Positions 34,352-40,956 of a stretch of DNA of 64,000 nucleotides are shown piece after piece (the first letter of the stretch is position 1; each line of letters opens with the position of its first letter). The DNA lies in contig NZ_CP036259.1 in NCBI RefSeq assembly GCF_007641255.1, forward strand, positions 1,054,001 to 1,118,000, in the 5' to 3' direction. The notes beneath the pieces are model-generated. The model was given only the letters and a program-made list of their open reading frames with translations. It made no database searches and was not told the DNA's origin. The position numbers and the translations under genes are program-made. Source of the stretch: Sporomusa termitida. GTDB lineage: Bacteria; Bacillota; Negativicutes; Sporomusales; Sporomusaceae.

Positions 34352-35635
34352 ATGGTTAATTTGACAGAGTTTGAACAGAAAATGCTTAATGGCCAAGCGG
34401 GAGAGTTTAAGCAAAAAGCCTTGCAATTTATTGTAAACTACGCCGATGTGCTGGGAGCCAAAGATTTATGTGAAATCAGCCGGGCAACGCTGTTTATCGG
34501 TGCGCAACATTATCTGGAAGGCTTTACAACCGATGATTATAATGAAATTTTTTCGAAATTTTACCTGAATAGTGATAAACCTATCCCTATCGGTCAATTT
34601 GATGAAAGCTGTGCCGTACAGACCTGTGTGGCTGCCTGTGTTACCAGAGATTTTGCAACCGTTCATTTAAGCAAGGAATTTTTTGATAAGAACAATAATT
34701 TTTATGCTATTACCAGGGAAGCAGGAGCTTCAGAAGTACATACCTGCACACCGTATTTTTCCGGCTGGATTCCTTTGCCAGGCGAGCATTTTGTCACCAC
34801 AGAATCCAGCAATGTCTTATTATGCAACTCAGTCTTTGGCGCGTGTGGCAATGCCGATGGCATTGAAGCCGCGGTTTGTTCGGCGATTTGCGGCAGAACA
34901 CCCCGGTGGGGTTTGCATATTAAAGCAGAAAGATATGGGAATGTTGTGTTTACTATACAATGTCCTTCCCAAACTTCTTTCGACTGGGACGTTATTGGCT
35001 ATACTATCGGCAGGTTTCTGCCCCGGGCAGGCAAGCCGGTCATTGCCGGCAATTTCAAGAGACCGGACATTAAAAAGCTGAGACAATGTTTTTCCTCGCT
35101 GGCAACATCTTCTAATGCCGAAATTTGCCACGTTGTCGGCATTACACCCGAGGCCAGGACAGTGGACGATGCACTGGGAGGCAAAGAGCCAGCCGCTTAT
35201 TTTGCTATTACGCAAAAGGATTATGAGGACACACGCCGGCTGGTGTGCGATCCGGGCAGCGGACCTGTGGATTTTGTCAGTATCGGCTGCCCGCATCTGG
35301 CTATTGAGGAAATTAGAGATATTGCAAGATATTTACAAGGAAAAAAAGTAAAACAAGGTGTTGAATTGTGGATTTGGACAACAAAATCCAATCAGGCCTT
35401 GGCCGATTATAACGGTTTTACTAAAACGATTGAAGAAAGCGGTGCCCATTTGCTGGACAGCAGTTGCCCGATATGCATGAAGCATGAAGCCCACAAACAT
35501 GCAAAAGCCATGGTGCTTAGCGGAATTAAGCAGGCAAAAGGCCTGCGAGCGCAAACTGCCGCCACTGTATATTGCGGAGAAACGCTAACATGTATTGATG
35601 CTGCAATTTTGGGAAGATGGGAGGCGCCGGCATGA
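34352..35635 (+). CDS. Aconitase X catalytic (large) subunit, divergent
   Basis: 427 residues of the AcnX/DUF521 family: LTEFEQKMLNGQAGE at the start, then TCTPYFSGWIPLPGEH, ESSNVLLCNSVFGACGN, ICGRTPRWGLHI, DFVSIGCPHLAIEEI, and CPICMKHEAHKHAKAM at the end. These match the family, with cysteines suited to an Fe-S cluster. Known members are cis-3-hydroxy-L-proline dehydratase in bacteria and mevalonate-5-phosphate dehydratase in archaea. The usual S-x-A-H-x-S-G segment near residue 45 reads RATLFIGAQHYLEG here, so the substrate pocket differs. ATG 34352 has GGAGG at correct spacing. Overlaps the small subunit by 4 bp. Confidence 0.83.
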   Translation: MVNLTEFEQKMLNGQAGEFKQKALQFIVNYADVLGAKDLCEISRATLFIGAQHYLEGFTTDDYNEIFSKFYLNSDKPIPIGQFDESCAVQTCVAACVTRDFATVHLSKEFFDKNNNFYAITREAGASEVHTCTPYFSGWIPLPGEHFVTTESSNVLLCNSVFGACGNADGIEAAVCSAICGRTPRWGLHIKAERYGNVVFTIQCPSQTSFDWDVIGYTIGRFLPRAGKPVIAGNFKRPDIKKLRQCFSSLATSSNAEICHVVGITPEARTVDDALGGKEPAAYFAITQKDYEDTRRLVCDPGSGPVDFVSIGCPHLAIEEIRDIARYLQGKKVKQGVELWIWTTKSNQALADYNGFTKTIEESGAHLLDSSCPICMKHEAHKHAKAMVLSGIKQAKGLRAQTAATVYCGETLTCIDAAILGRWEAPA

Positions 35636-36051
35636 AAACAATCATTCTCAAAGGCAGACCGGCCTTTGGCGGTATTGCCGGGGGCGAGGCGCTGGTATGT
35701 CCGGACAGCATTGCCGGCAATACCGGCAGCCTGGGTGAAACCGACGGGATAATCTATGAACACGGCAACCCCAACAGAGGCAAATGCATTAAGGATACTA
35801 TTTTAGTTCTTCCGTGCGCCAAAGGTTCATGTGGCTGGTCCTGCCACTTTAAGTCCGCAAAAATCAACGGCAATGCGCCTGCCGGCTGGGTAGTAACGAT
35901 AATTGATTCCCGCATAGGGGTTGCCATTGCGTCCTTAGAAAAACCAGCTGTTTGTGATTTTGCGGAAGCTGACCCTGTGAAAATTATTAAGACCGGGGAC
36001 TGGGTTAAAATTGACGGCAGTACAGGTATTGTGGAAATTACCCCTAAATAA
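35632..36051 (+). CDS. Aconitase X swivel (small) subunit, Cys-rich variant
   Basis: 139 residues of the DUF126 swivel-domain family, translated by ATGA coupling to the large subunit as in split type II enzymes. Core: FGGIAGGEALVC, NPNRGKCIKDTILVLP, KGSCGWSCHF and DWVKIDGSTGIVEI. In usual members the first element reads GKSI and the second is a serine-rich GKGSS-type loop. Here both carry cysteines (GKCI, PCAKGSCGWSC), which is odd for the residue set thought to act in catalysis. It forms the complete dehydratase with the large subunit. Confidence 0.82.
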   Translation: MKTIILKGRPAFGGIAGGEALVCPDSIAGNTGSLGETDGIIYEHGNPNRGKCIKDTILVLPCAKGSCGWSCHFKSAKINGNAPAGWVVTIIDSRIGVAIASLEKPAVCDFAEADPVKIIKTGDWVKIDGSTGIVEITPK

Positions 36052-36064
36052 TGTTCCATTGGTT

Positions 36065-36092
36065 ATCTCTGCCACCAGGCAGAGATTTTTTT
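36065..36092 (+). terminator. Terminator after aconitase X genes
   Basis: ATCTCTGCC, loop ACCA, GGCAGAGAT, then a T-run. It closes the first unit of the regulon. Confidence 0.8.
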
Positions 36093-36214
36093 CTAAGCTC
36101 GCCACACCTGCAAAACAGGTGCAGGAATGGGTAGTGTTACGAAATATATCTACTTTTTTTCCTGTCTCTGCTATAATTTAGGGTAAATAATAATTTGACG
36201 AAAAATTCAATATT

Positions 36215-36258
36215 TTTTAAGAACTATTTGATAATAATTTGAGAACAATTTGAGAATA
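36215..36258. promoter_or_regulatory. Upstream activating repeats, site 2 (four 11-bp units)
   Basis: Consecutive units TTTTAAGAACT, ATTTGATAATA, ATTTGAGAACA and ATTTGAGAATA (36215-36225, 36226-36236, 36237-36247, 36248-36258). The last two match site 1 best. The distance from the end to the -24 GG is 93 bp. Confidence 0.7.
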
Positions 36259-36349
36259 GCTGGAACGTTGTGGCGATGCGCCTGACCGGCCGCTTACAAA
36301 ACTCTTTGTAATTGGAGGGTGTCTTGGTTTCAGCCCCCTTTTATCTTTT

Positions 36350-36365
36350 TGGCACGGTTATTGCG
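36350..36365 (+). promoter_or_regulatory. Sigma-54 promoter 2 (methyltransferase unit)
   Basis: TGGCACGGTTATTGCG, a near-perfect -24/-12 element. Its leader contains CTCGGTTATAGG, a hairpin GAACAAAAGAA/TTCTTTTGTTC (36398-36427), and GTAAATATTGTTGGAGGGAT before the start codon at 36465. Confidence 0.82.
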
Positions 36366-36464
36366 ATAACAATATAACAACCTCGGTTATAGGTTGCGAA
36401 CAAAAGAATTGTACCCTTCTTTTGTTCGTTATGAGGGTAAATATTGTTGGAGGGATGATCAATT

Positions 36465-37580
36465 ATGCCTGGCAAGAAGACTACTTTTTTGTATCTGTCC
36501 GAGCAAGACATGTTGAAAGCGGGAGTTCTCGACGGTAAGCAGTGTGTGGATACTATTGATGATATGTTTAAGGTGGTCGGCGAGGGCGACTACATTATGG
36601 GCGGAATCAGTGAGAACGAGCATGGTCAGCGGATTTACTTCCCGGAAGAAAAGCGGTTTCCCAATATGCCGGTGGCCGGGCCTGACCGCCGGTTCTTATC
36701 AATGATTACCTATCTGGGCGGCAGGTTTAACCTTTGCGCCTGCAAATGGTACGGCTCGAATATTGAAAATACCAAACGCGGGCTCCCCCGGTCGGTGTTA
36801 ATGGTAACACTGAACCATGTGGAAACCGGTGAACCCTTTGCCTATATGTCCGGCAATCTGCTCAGCGCCATGCGGACAGGTTCGATCCCGGCCGTCGGCG
36901 CCAGGTATCTTGCCAGCAGGGAGGCCAGAGTCGCGGCCATCATTGGCGCCGGGGTTATGGGGCGGGCGACCGTTACTTGCTTGCAGGCGGCCCTGCCGCG
37001 CCTGGCCAAAGCAGTGGTCTATGACTTGGTGCCAGCGAAAGCCGCAGCGTTCTGCGCGCAAATGAGCAATGAGCTGGGGTTTCCCTTCGAACCGGCAGAC
37101 TCCATGGAAGCAGCCGTTAGAGCCGGTGACGTGATTAGCATCGCCACTGCCGGCAGTGCCAGGCCCCTCCTCCAAAAAGAATGGGTTAAGCCCAATGCTT
37201 TGCTTGCCACACAAGGGACGGCAGACATTCCCGATGACTTGTTTACTTCTTCCCGGATTGTGTTTGATGAGATAAAAATGCATCAGGCCTGGAAAGAGGA
37301 GGAAGAGAAAATTCCACCGGCAAAACGTCTGGGCTTCCCGGGGGCAAGCGTATTCCGCCTGTGTGAGCAAGGCAAAATTAATGCAACCGACTTGGTCAGC
37401 CTCAGTGAAATCGCCTGCGGTAAAAAACTTGGCAGGGCGAACGAAGCCGAACGCTTTATATTGATCATTGGCGGCATGCCTGTGGAAGATGCGGCCTGGG
37501 GACATACGCTGTACCATAATGCCCGCAAAATGGGCATTGGTCAAGAGCTTGTCCTGTGGGACGAACCACACTGGCTGTAA
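36465..37580 (+). CDS. Ornithine cyclodeaminase / mu-crystallin family enzyme
   Basis: 371 residues with the family's NAD(P)-binding Rossmann part (VAAIIGAGVMGRATVTCLQAA, residues about 156-176) and the preceding GEPFAYMSGNLLSAMRTGSIPAVGARYL substrate/dimer segment. Relatives include ornithine cyclodeaminase, alanine dehydrogenase and delta1-pyrroline-2-carboxylate reductase. The last of these works after cis-3-hydroxyproline dehydratase (aconitase X type) to yield L-proline, a notable match with the neighbours. Databases also hold a 'tyramine oxidase subunit B' label for similar proteins. First gene after promoter 2, 30 bp before the MttB-like gene. Confidence 0.8.
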   Translation: MPGKKTTFLYLSEQDMLKAGVLDGKQCVDTIDDMFKVVGEGDYIMGGISENEHGQRIYFPEEKRFPNMPVAGPDRRFLSMITYLGGRFNLCACKWYGSNIENTKRGLPRSVLMVTLNHVETGEPFAYMSGNLLSAMRTGSIPAVGARYLASREARVAAIIGAGVMGRATVTCLQAALPRLAKAVVYDLVPAKAAAFCAQMSNELGFPFEPADSMEAAVRAGDVISIATAGSARPLLQKEWVKPNALLATQGTADIPDDLFTSSRIVFDEIKMHQAWKEEEEKIPPAKRLGFPGASVFRLCEQGKINATDLVSLSEIACGKKLGRANEAERFILIIGGMPVEDAAWGHTLYHNARKMGIGQELVLWDEPHWL

Positions 37581-37610
37581 TTATATACAATATATAGGAG
37601 CTGAGAGAAA

Positions 37611-39095
37611 ATGGCGAGACAACCAAGACGCCCTATTAATTATTTCCCGGGAGGACTGGTTGGGGGCATTTATCAGCCTCTGACCCAGGACGGAATTGAG
37701 AGAATCCACGCAGCTACCATGCAAGTTTATGAGCAAGCCGGCATCCAGGTCAACTCGGAAAGAGCCTTGCGCGCTTTCCAGGCGGCAGGTGCAGACGTCG
37801 ATTTTAAGCGTCACCTTGTCAAGGCCAGTGAAAGCTGGATCAAGGATAAGATTAAAACAGCTCCGGCCAAAATTACTCTGTATGGCCGGGAAGAACGCCA
37901 CAATTTGGAGCTTGACGGATTTAAGGTGTATATCGGGACCGGCGGCACGGCGGTTAATGTGCTTGACATCGATACCGGCGCCAGACGGCCTTCGACCCTT
38001 ACCGATGTACAGATGGCGGCCAGGCTTGTGGATGCGTTGGATAATATCCACTTCTATGTAATTTCCTGCCTGCCCACTGAACTGGCCAAGCAAGACATTG
38101 ACGTAAACCGTTTTTATGCGGCTATCCGTAATACAGGCAAACACGTTATGGGTGGTGTTTATACTCCGGCAGGCGTCAAAAATGTAGCCAAATATGCGGC
38201 AATGATTGCCGGCAGCCGGGAAGCATTATTGAAAAAACCCTTTATTTCTTTTATTACCTGCATAATGAGCCCGTTAGTCATGGATAAGGATTATACTGAA
38301 CTAATGATAGCCGCCATAGAGACAGGATTGCCGCTGGCGACCCCGACGGCACCCATGGCCGGCAGCACTGCCCCCGGTACTTTGGCCGGAACGCTGGTGC
38401 AGATGAATGCCGAAGCATTAAGCGGCGTGCTGCTTACGCAAATCCTAAACCCCGGGCATCCGGTGTTGTACAGTTGTGTTCCCACTACTACCGATTTACG
38501 GACAGGCGCTTTCTGCTTCGGCTCGGTGGAGATGGGGCTTATGAATGCAGCCTGCGCCCAACTGTCCCGCTTCTACCATTTGCCTAACTATACGACGGCC
38601 GGCGTAACCGAAGCGAAAATACCTGATGCGCAGTCCGGGTACGAAAGCATGGCCAACATCATGCTGGCGGCGCTGGCAGGTTCCAATTATATCCATGATG
38701 CGGCAGGCCTGGTTGAATCCGGCTTGAGTATTGCGTTCGAACAATATGTTATGGATGACGATATTATCGGTATGGCGATGCGCGCCGTTAAGGGGATTGA
38801 GGTAAACGACGACACACTGGCCGTGGCTGTAATTAATGAGGTTGGCCCGGCCGGCAATTATTTGGCCAATGATCACACCACCATGCACATGAAGCCGGAA
38901 TTTTTCTATAACAAGGCCGCAGACCGCAACTCAAGATCAAGGTGGGAAATGAATGGCTCCCTTGATGCCAGGGAGCGGGCGCGGCGTATGGCCAAGGAGA
39001 TTCTGGCGACCCATAAGCCGTTATGTATAGATAATAAAGCCGAAAAAGAAATACTGGCGACCGTGCCGGGAATGCAGCAAAACTGGCTTGACTAG
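37611..39095 (+). CDS. MttB-family methyltransferase, non-pyrrolysine type
   Basis: 494 residues of the trimethylamine methyltransferase family, read as one open frame with no in-frame amber codon. It therefore belongs to the pyrrolysine-free group that includes glycine betaine (MtgB), proline betaine (MtpB) and carnitine (MtcB) methyltransferases. Family blocks: GIQVNSERALRAFQAAG, TGGTAVNVLDIDTGARRPS, ATPTAPMAGSTAPGTLAG and YTTAGVTEAKIPDAQSGYES. It moves a methyl group from a quaternary amine to the corrinoid protein encoded next. The actual substrate is unknown. Ribosome binding site aggagctgag. Confidence 0.87.
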   Translation: MARQPRRPINYFPGGLVGGIYQPLTQDGIERIHAATMQVYEQAGIQVNSERALRAFQAAGADVDFKRHLVKASESWIKDKIKTAPAKITLYGREERHNLELDGFKVYIGTGGTAVNVLDIDTGARRPSTLTDVQMAARLVDALDNIHFYVISCLPTELAKQDIDVNRFYAAIRNTGKHVMGGVYTPAGVKNVAKYAAMIAGSREALLKKPFISFITCIMSPLVMDKDYTELMIAAIETGLPLATPTAPMAGSTAPGTLAGTLVQMNAEALSGVLLTQILNPGHPVLYSCVPTTTDLRTGAFCFGSVEMGLMNAACAQLSRFYHLPNYTTAGVTEAKIPDAQSGYESMANIMLAALAGSNYIHDAAGLVESGLSIAFEQYVMDDDIIGMAMRAVKGIEVNDDTLAVAVINEVGPAGNYLANDHTTMHMKPEFFYNKAADRNSRSRWEMNGSLDARERARRMAKEILATHKPLCIDNKAEKEILATVPGMQQNWLD

Positions 39096-39188
39096 TTAAA
39101 ACCGTCTTTTTCGGTTGCGAATTCTGAATTGCCAGAAACAAACTGTGCAACTGCGCTACAGGTGAATATCGATAAAATTGGAGGGCAT

Positions 39189-39824
39189 ATGCAAATGATT
39201 AATTTCCAGGATATTGAAGACGCCGTTGTTGACGGGCAACATAAGGAAATCCCCAAGCTGATTGCCCGGATGCTTGAACAAGGTGCGGCGCCCAGCGATA
39301 TAATTAAAAACGGGTTGCTGGCGGGAATGGCCGTTGTAAGCCCCCTGTTCAAAAGCGGCGAAATGTTTATGCCGGAAGTCATGCTGAGTGCCAAAACCAT
39401 GAATGCAGGCCTGGACCTATTAAAACCGCTCATTGTGGAAGGTGACATGGAGATTGCCGGTAAGGCAGTTTTGGGTACGGTTGAGAGTGATTTGCATGAT
39501 ATTGGAAAGAATCTGGTAAAAATGCTGCTGGAAAGTTCCGGCTTTCAGGTGATTGATCTGGGCATTGACGTACCGGCAGAGAAATTTGCCGCAGCCGTTG
39601 CCGAGCATAAACCGGATGTGCTGGGCCTGGCGGCCCTTCTGACCACTACCATGCCCAACATGAAAAAAACCATTCAGTTATTAGAAGAAAAAGGGTTGCG
39701 AACCAGTGTCAGAGTGCTTATCGGCGGCGCACCGGTGTCCGCGGATTTTGCCCAGGCGATTGGTGCCGATGGTTATGCGGCCGATGGGGCAGCAGCAGTT
39801 GATTTTTGCCGCCAGCAGCAATAG
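39189..39824 (+). CDS. Corrinoid methyl-carrier protein (MtgC/MtqC-like)
   Basis: 211 residues. The N-terminal helical methionine-synthase-type cap domain (1-85) is followed by the B12-binding domain with the lower-axial His motif SDLHDIGKNLV (D-x-H-x-x-G), then VLGLAALLTTTMPNMK and VLIGGAPVSADFAQAIGADGYAADG. It carries the methyl group on Co between the MttB-like enzyme and the methyl-THF methyltransferase. ATG 39189 follows TTGGAGGG; the frame is open further upstream but without a ribosome binding site. Confidence 0.9.
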   Translation: MQMINFQDIEDAVVDGQHKEIPKLIARMLEQGAAPSDIIKNGLLAGMAVVSPLFKSGEMFMPEVMLSAKTMNAGLDLLKPLIVEGDMEIAGKAVLGTVESDLHDIGKNLVKMLLESSGFQVIDLGIDVPAEKFAAAVAEHKPDVLGLAALLTTTMPNMKKTIQLLEEKGLRTSVRVLIGGAPVSADFAQAIGADGYAADGAAAVDFCRQQQ

Positions 39825-39854
39825 TTTTTAAAACCACCGGGGGAGTGATTGATT

Positions 39855-40652
39855 TTGTTAATAGTCGGCGAACTGATAAATGCCAGCCGCAAGCTTGTGC
39901 AAACTGCGATTAAAGAAGCAGACAGCGCTTACATCCAGCAGGTTGCCACCGGGCAATTTACTGCCGGCGCCCATTATATCGATGTCAATGCCGGTGTTTT
40001 TGTCGAGGAGGAAGCTCGGTACCTGAAATGGCTGATTACCCAGGTGCAACAGGCTGTGGATGCGCCCTGCTGCATTGACAGCCCGGATCCCCGGGCGATT
40101 GAAGCTGCGCTGTCGGCTCACAAGGGGATACCGATGCTGAATTCTATATCCCTGGAGAAGGATCGATATGATGTGTTTTTGCCCCTGGTTGCAGGAACTG
40201 ATTTCAAAGTGGTCGCCTTATGCATGAGTGATGAAGGTATGCCGGAAACAGCGGCGGCCAGGCTTAACATTGCCGACAAGCTGATTAATGAACTGGTGAA
40301 AAACGGCATAGCACCGGCGAATATTTATGTTGATCCGCTGGTGCAGCCGCTGTCGACCAGCGATACCTACGGCCGGGAGTTTTTACAGGCCATCGAAGCA
40401 ATCATGACTGCCTATCCGGGCGTCCATACCATCTGCGGTCTCTCCAATATCTCCTATGGTTTGCCTGAGCGCAAGCTTCTAAACCGGACTTTTGGCATTA
40501 TGGCGGTTGACCGGGGACTTGACGGTATGATTACCAATCCGCTGGACAAAGAATTCATGGCCGGCATAATTGCCGCCGAGGCATTACGGGGTAAGGATGA
40601 ATATTGCCGTAAGTATCTGTCGGCCTATCGCAGGAAAAAGTTTGAGTTTTAA
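39855..40652 (+). CDS. Methyltetrahydrofolate:corrinoid methyltransferase (MtgA/MtqA-like)
   Basis: 265 residues of the pterin-binding TIM-barrel family (AcsE, MtgA, MtqA): VGELINASRK, GAHYIDVNAG, CIDSPDPRAIEAAL, YVDPLVQPLS and TICGLSNISYGLPERKLLNR. It transfers methyl from the corrinoid protein to tetrahydrofolate, delivering methyl-THF to the Wood-Ljungdahl pathway. The start is TTG 39855, placed by GGGGGAGTGA; TTG 39849 sits inside that site. Last gene of the unit, followed by a terminator. Confidence 0.9.
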   Translation: MLIVGELINASRKLVQTAIKEADSAYIQQVATGQFTAGAHYIDVNAGVFVEEEARYLKWLITQVQQAVDAPCCIDSPDPRAIEAALSAHKGIPMLNSISLEKDRYDVFLPLVAGTDFKVVALCMSDEGMPETAAARLNIADKLINELVKNGIAPANIYVDPLVQPLSTSDTYGREFLQAIEAIMTAYPGVHTICGLSNISYGLPERKLLNRTFGIMAVDRGLDGMITNPLDKEFMAGIIAAEALRGKDEYCRKYLSAYRRKKFEF

Positions 40653-40663
40653 ATTGGCCTGTT

Positions 40664-40697
40664 TATCTCTGTCAGCCCCTGACAGAGATAGCTTTTG
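40664..40697 (+). terminator. Terminator after the methyltransferase unit
   Basis: TATCTCTGTCAG (40664-40675), loop CCC, CTGACAGAGATA (40679-40690), then gctttt. Shares the TCTCTGTC arm with the hairpins at 34211 and 36065. Confidence 0.75.
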
Positions 40698-40736
40698 GGT
40701 GTGCTTGAAAAAAGCACCTTGTCATAACAATAGAGC

Positions 40737-40758
40737 ACTTGAGAACATTTTGCGGATG
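40737..40758. promoter_or_regulatory. Upstream activating repeats, site 3
   Basis: ACTTGAGAACA (40737-40747) is a good copy of the 11-bp unit; TTTTGCGGATG (40748-40758) is degenerate. Distance to the -24 GG is 88-99 bp, as at sites 1 and 2. Confidence 0.55.
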
Positions 40759-40844
40759 TTTTATAGGCCGCTGGCAAAGGCGGATGGGTGGGTCAACACC
40801 ATTGACAAGCAAGGGGTGTAATATTGGGCAGGCACTGAAGATAC

Positions 40845-40860
40845 TGGCATAGTTATTGCA
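40845..40860 (+). promoter_or_regulatory. Sigma-54 promoter 3 (exported nitrilase-fold gene)
   Basis: TGGCATAGTTATTGCA, sharing the GTTATTGC half with promoter 2. Places the downstream gene in the same regulon. Confidence 0.75.
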
Positions 40861-40956
40861 ATAATTTAGTTTATGGCCTGTTCTGAGTCTGGCTTTTAGC
40901 TTAGCTGCTGCTGTCACACCGTATTGGCATAAGTAATATGAAAAGGGGGCTCATAA

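Noticed and set aside
37611-39095. Pyrrolysine-containing MttB
   Set aside because: The frame runs 494 codons without an internal TAG, so it belongs to the non-pyrrolysine branch.
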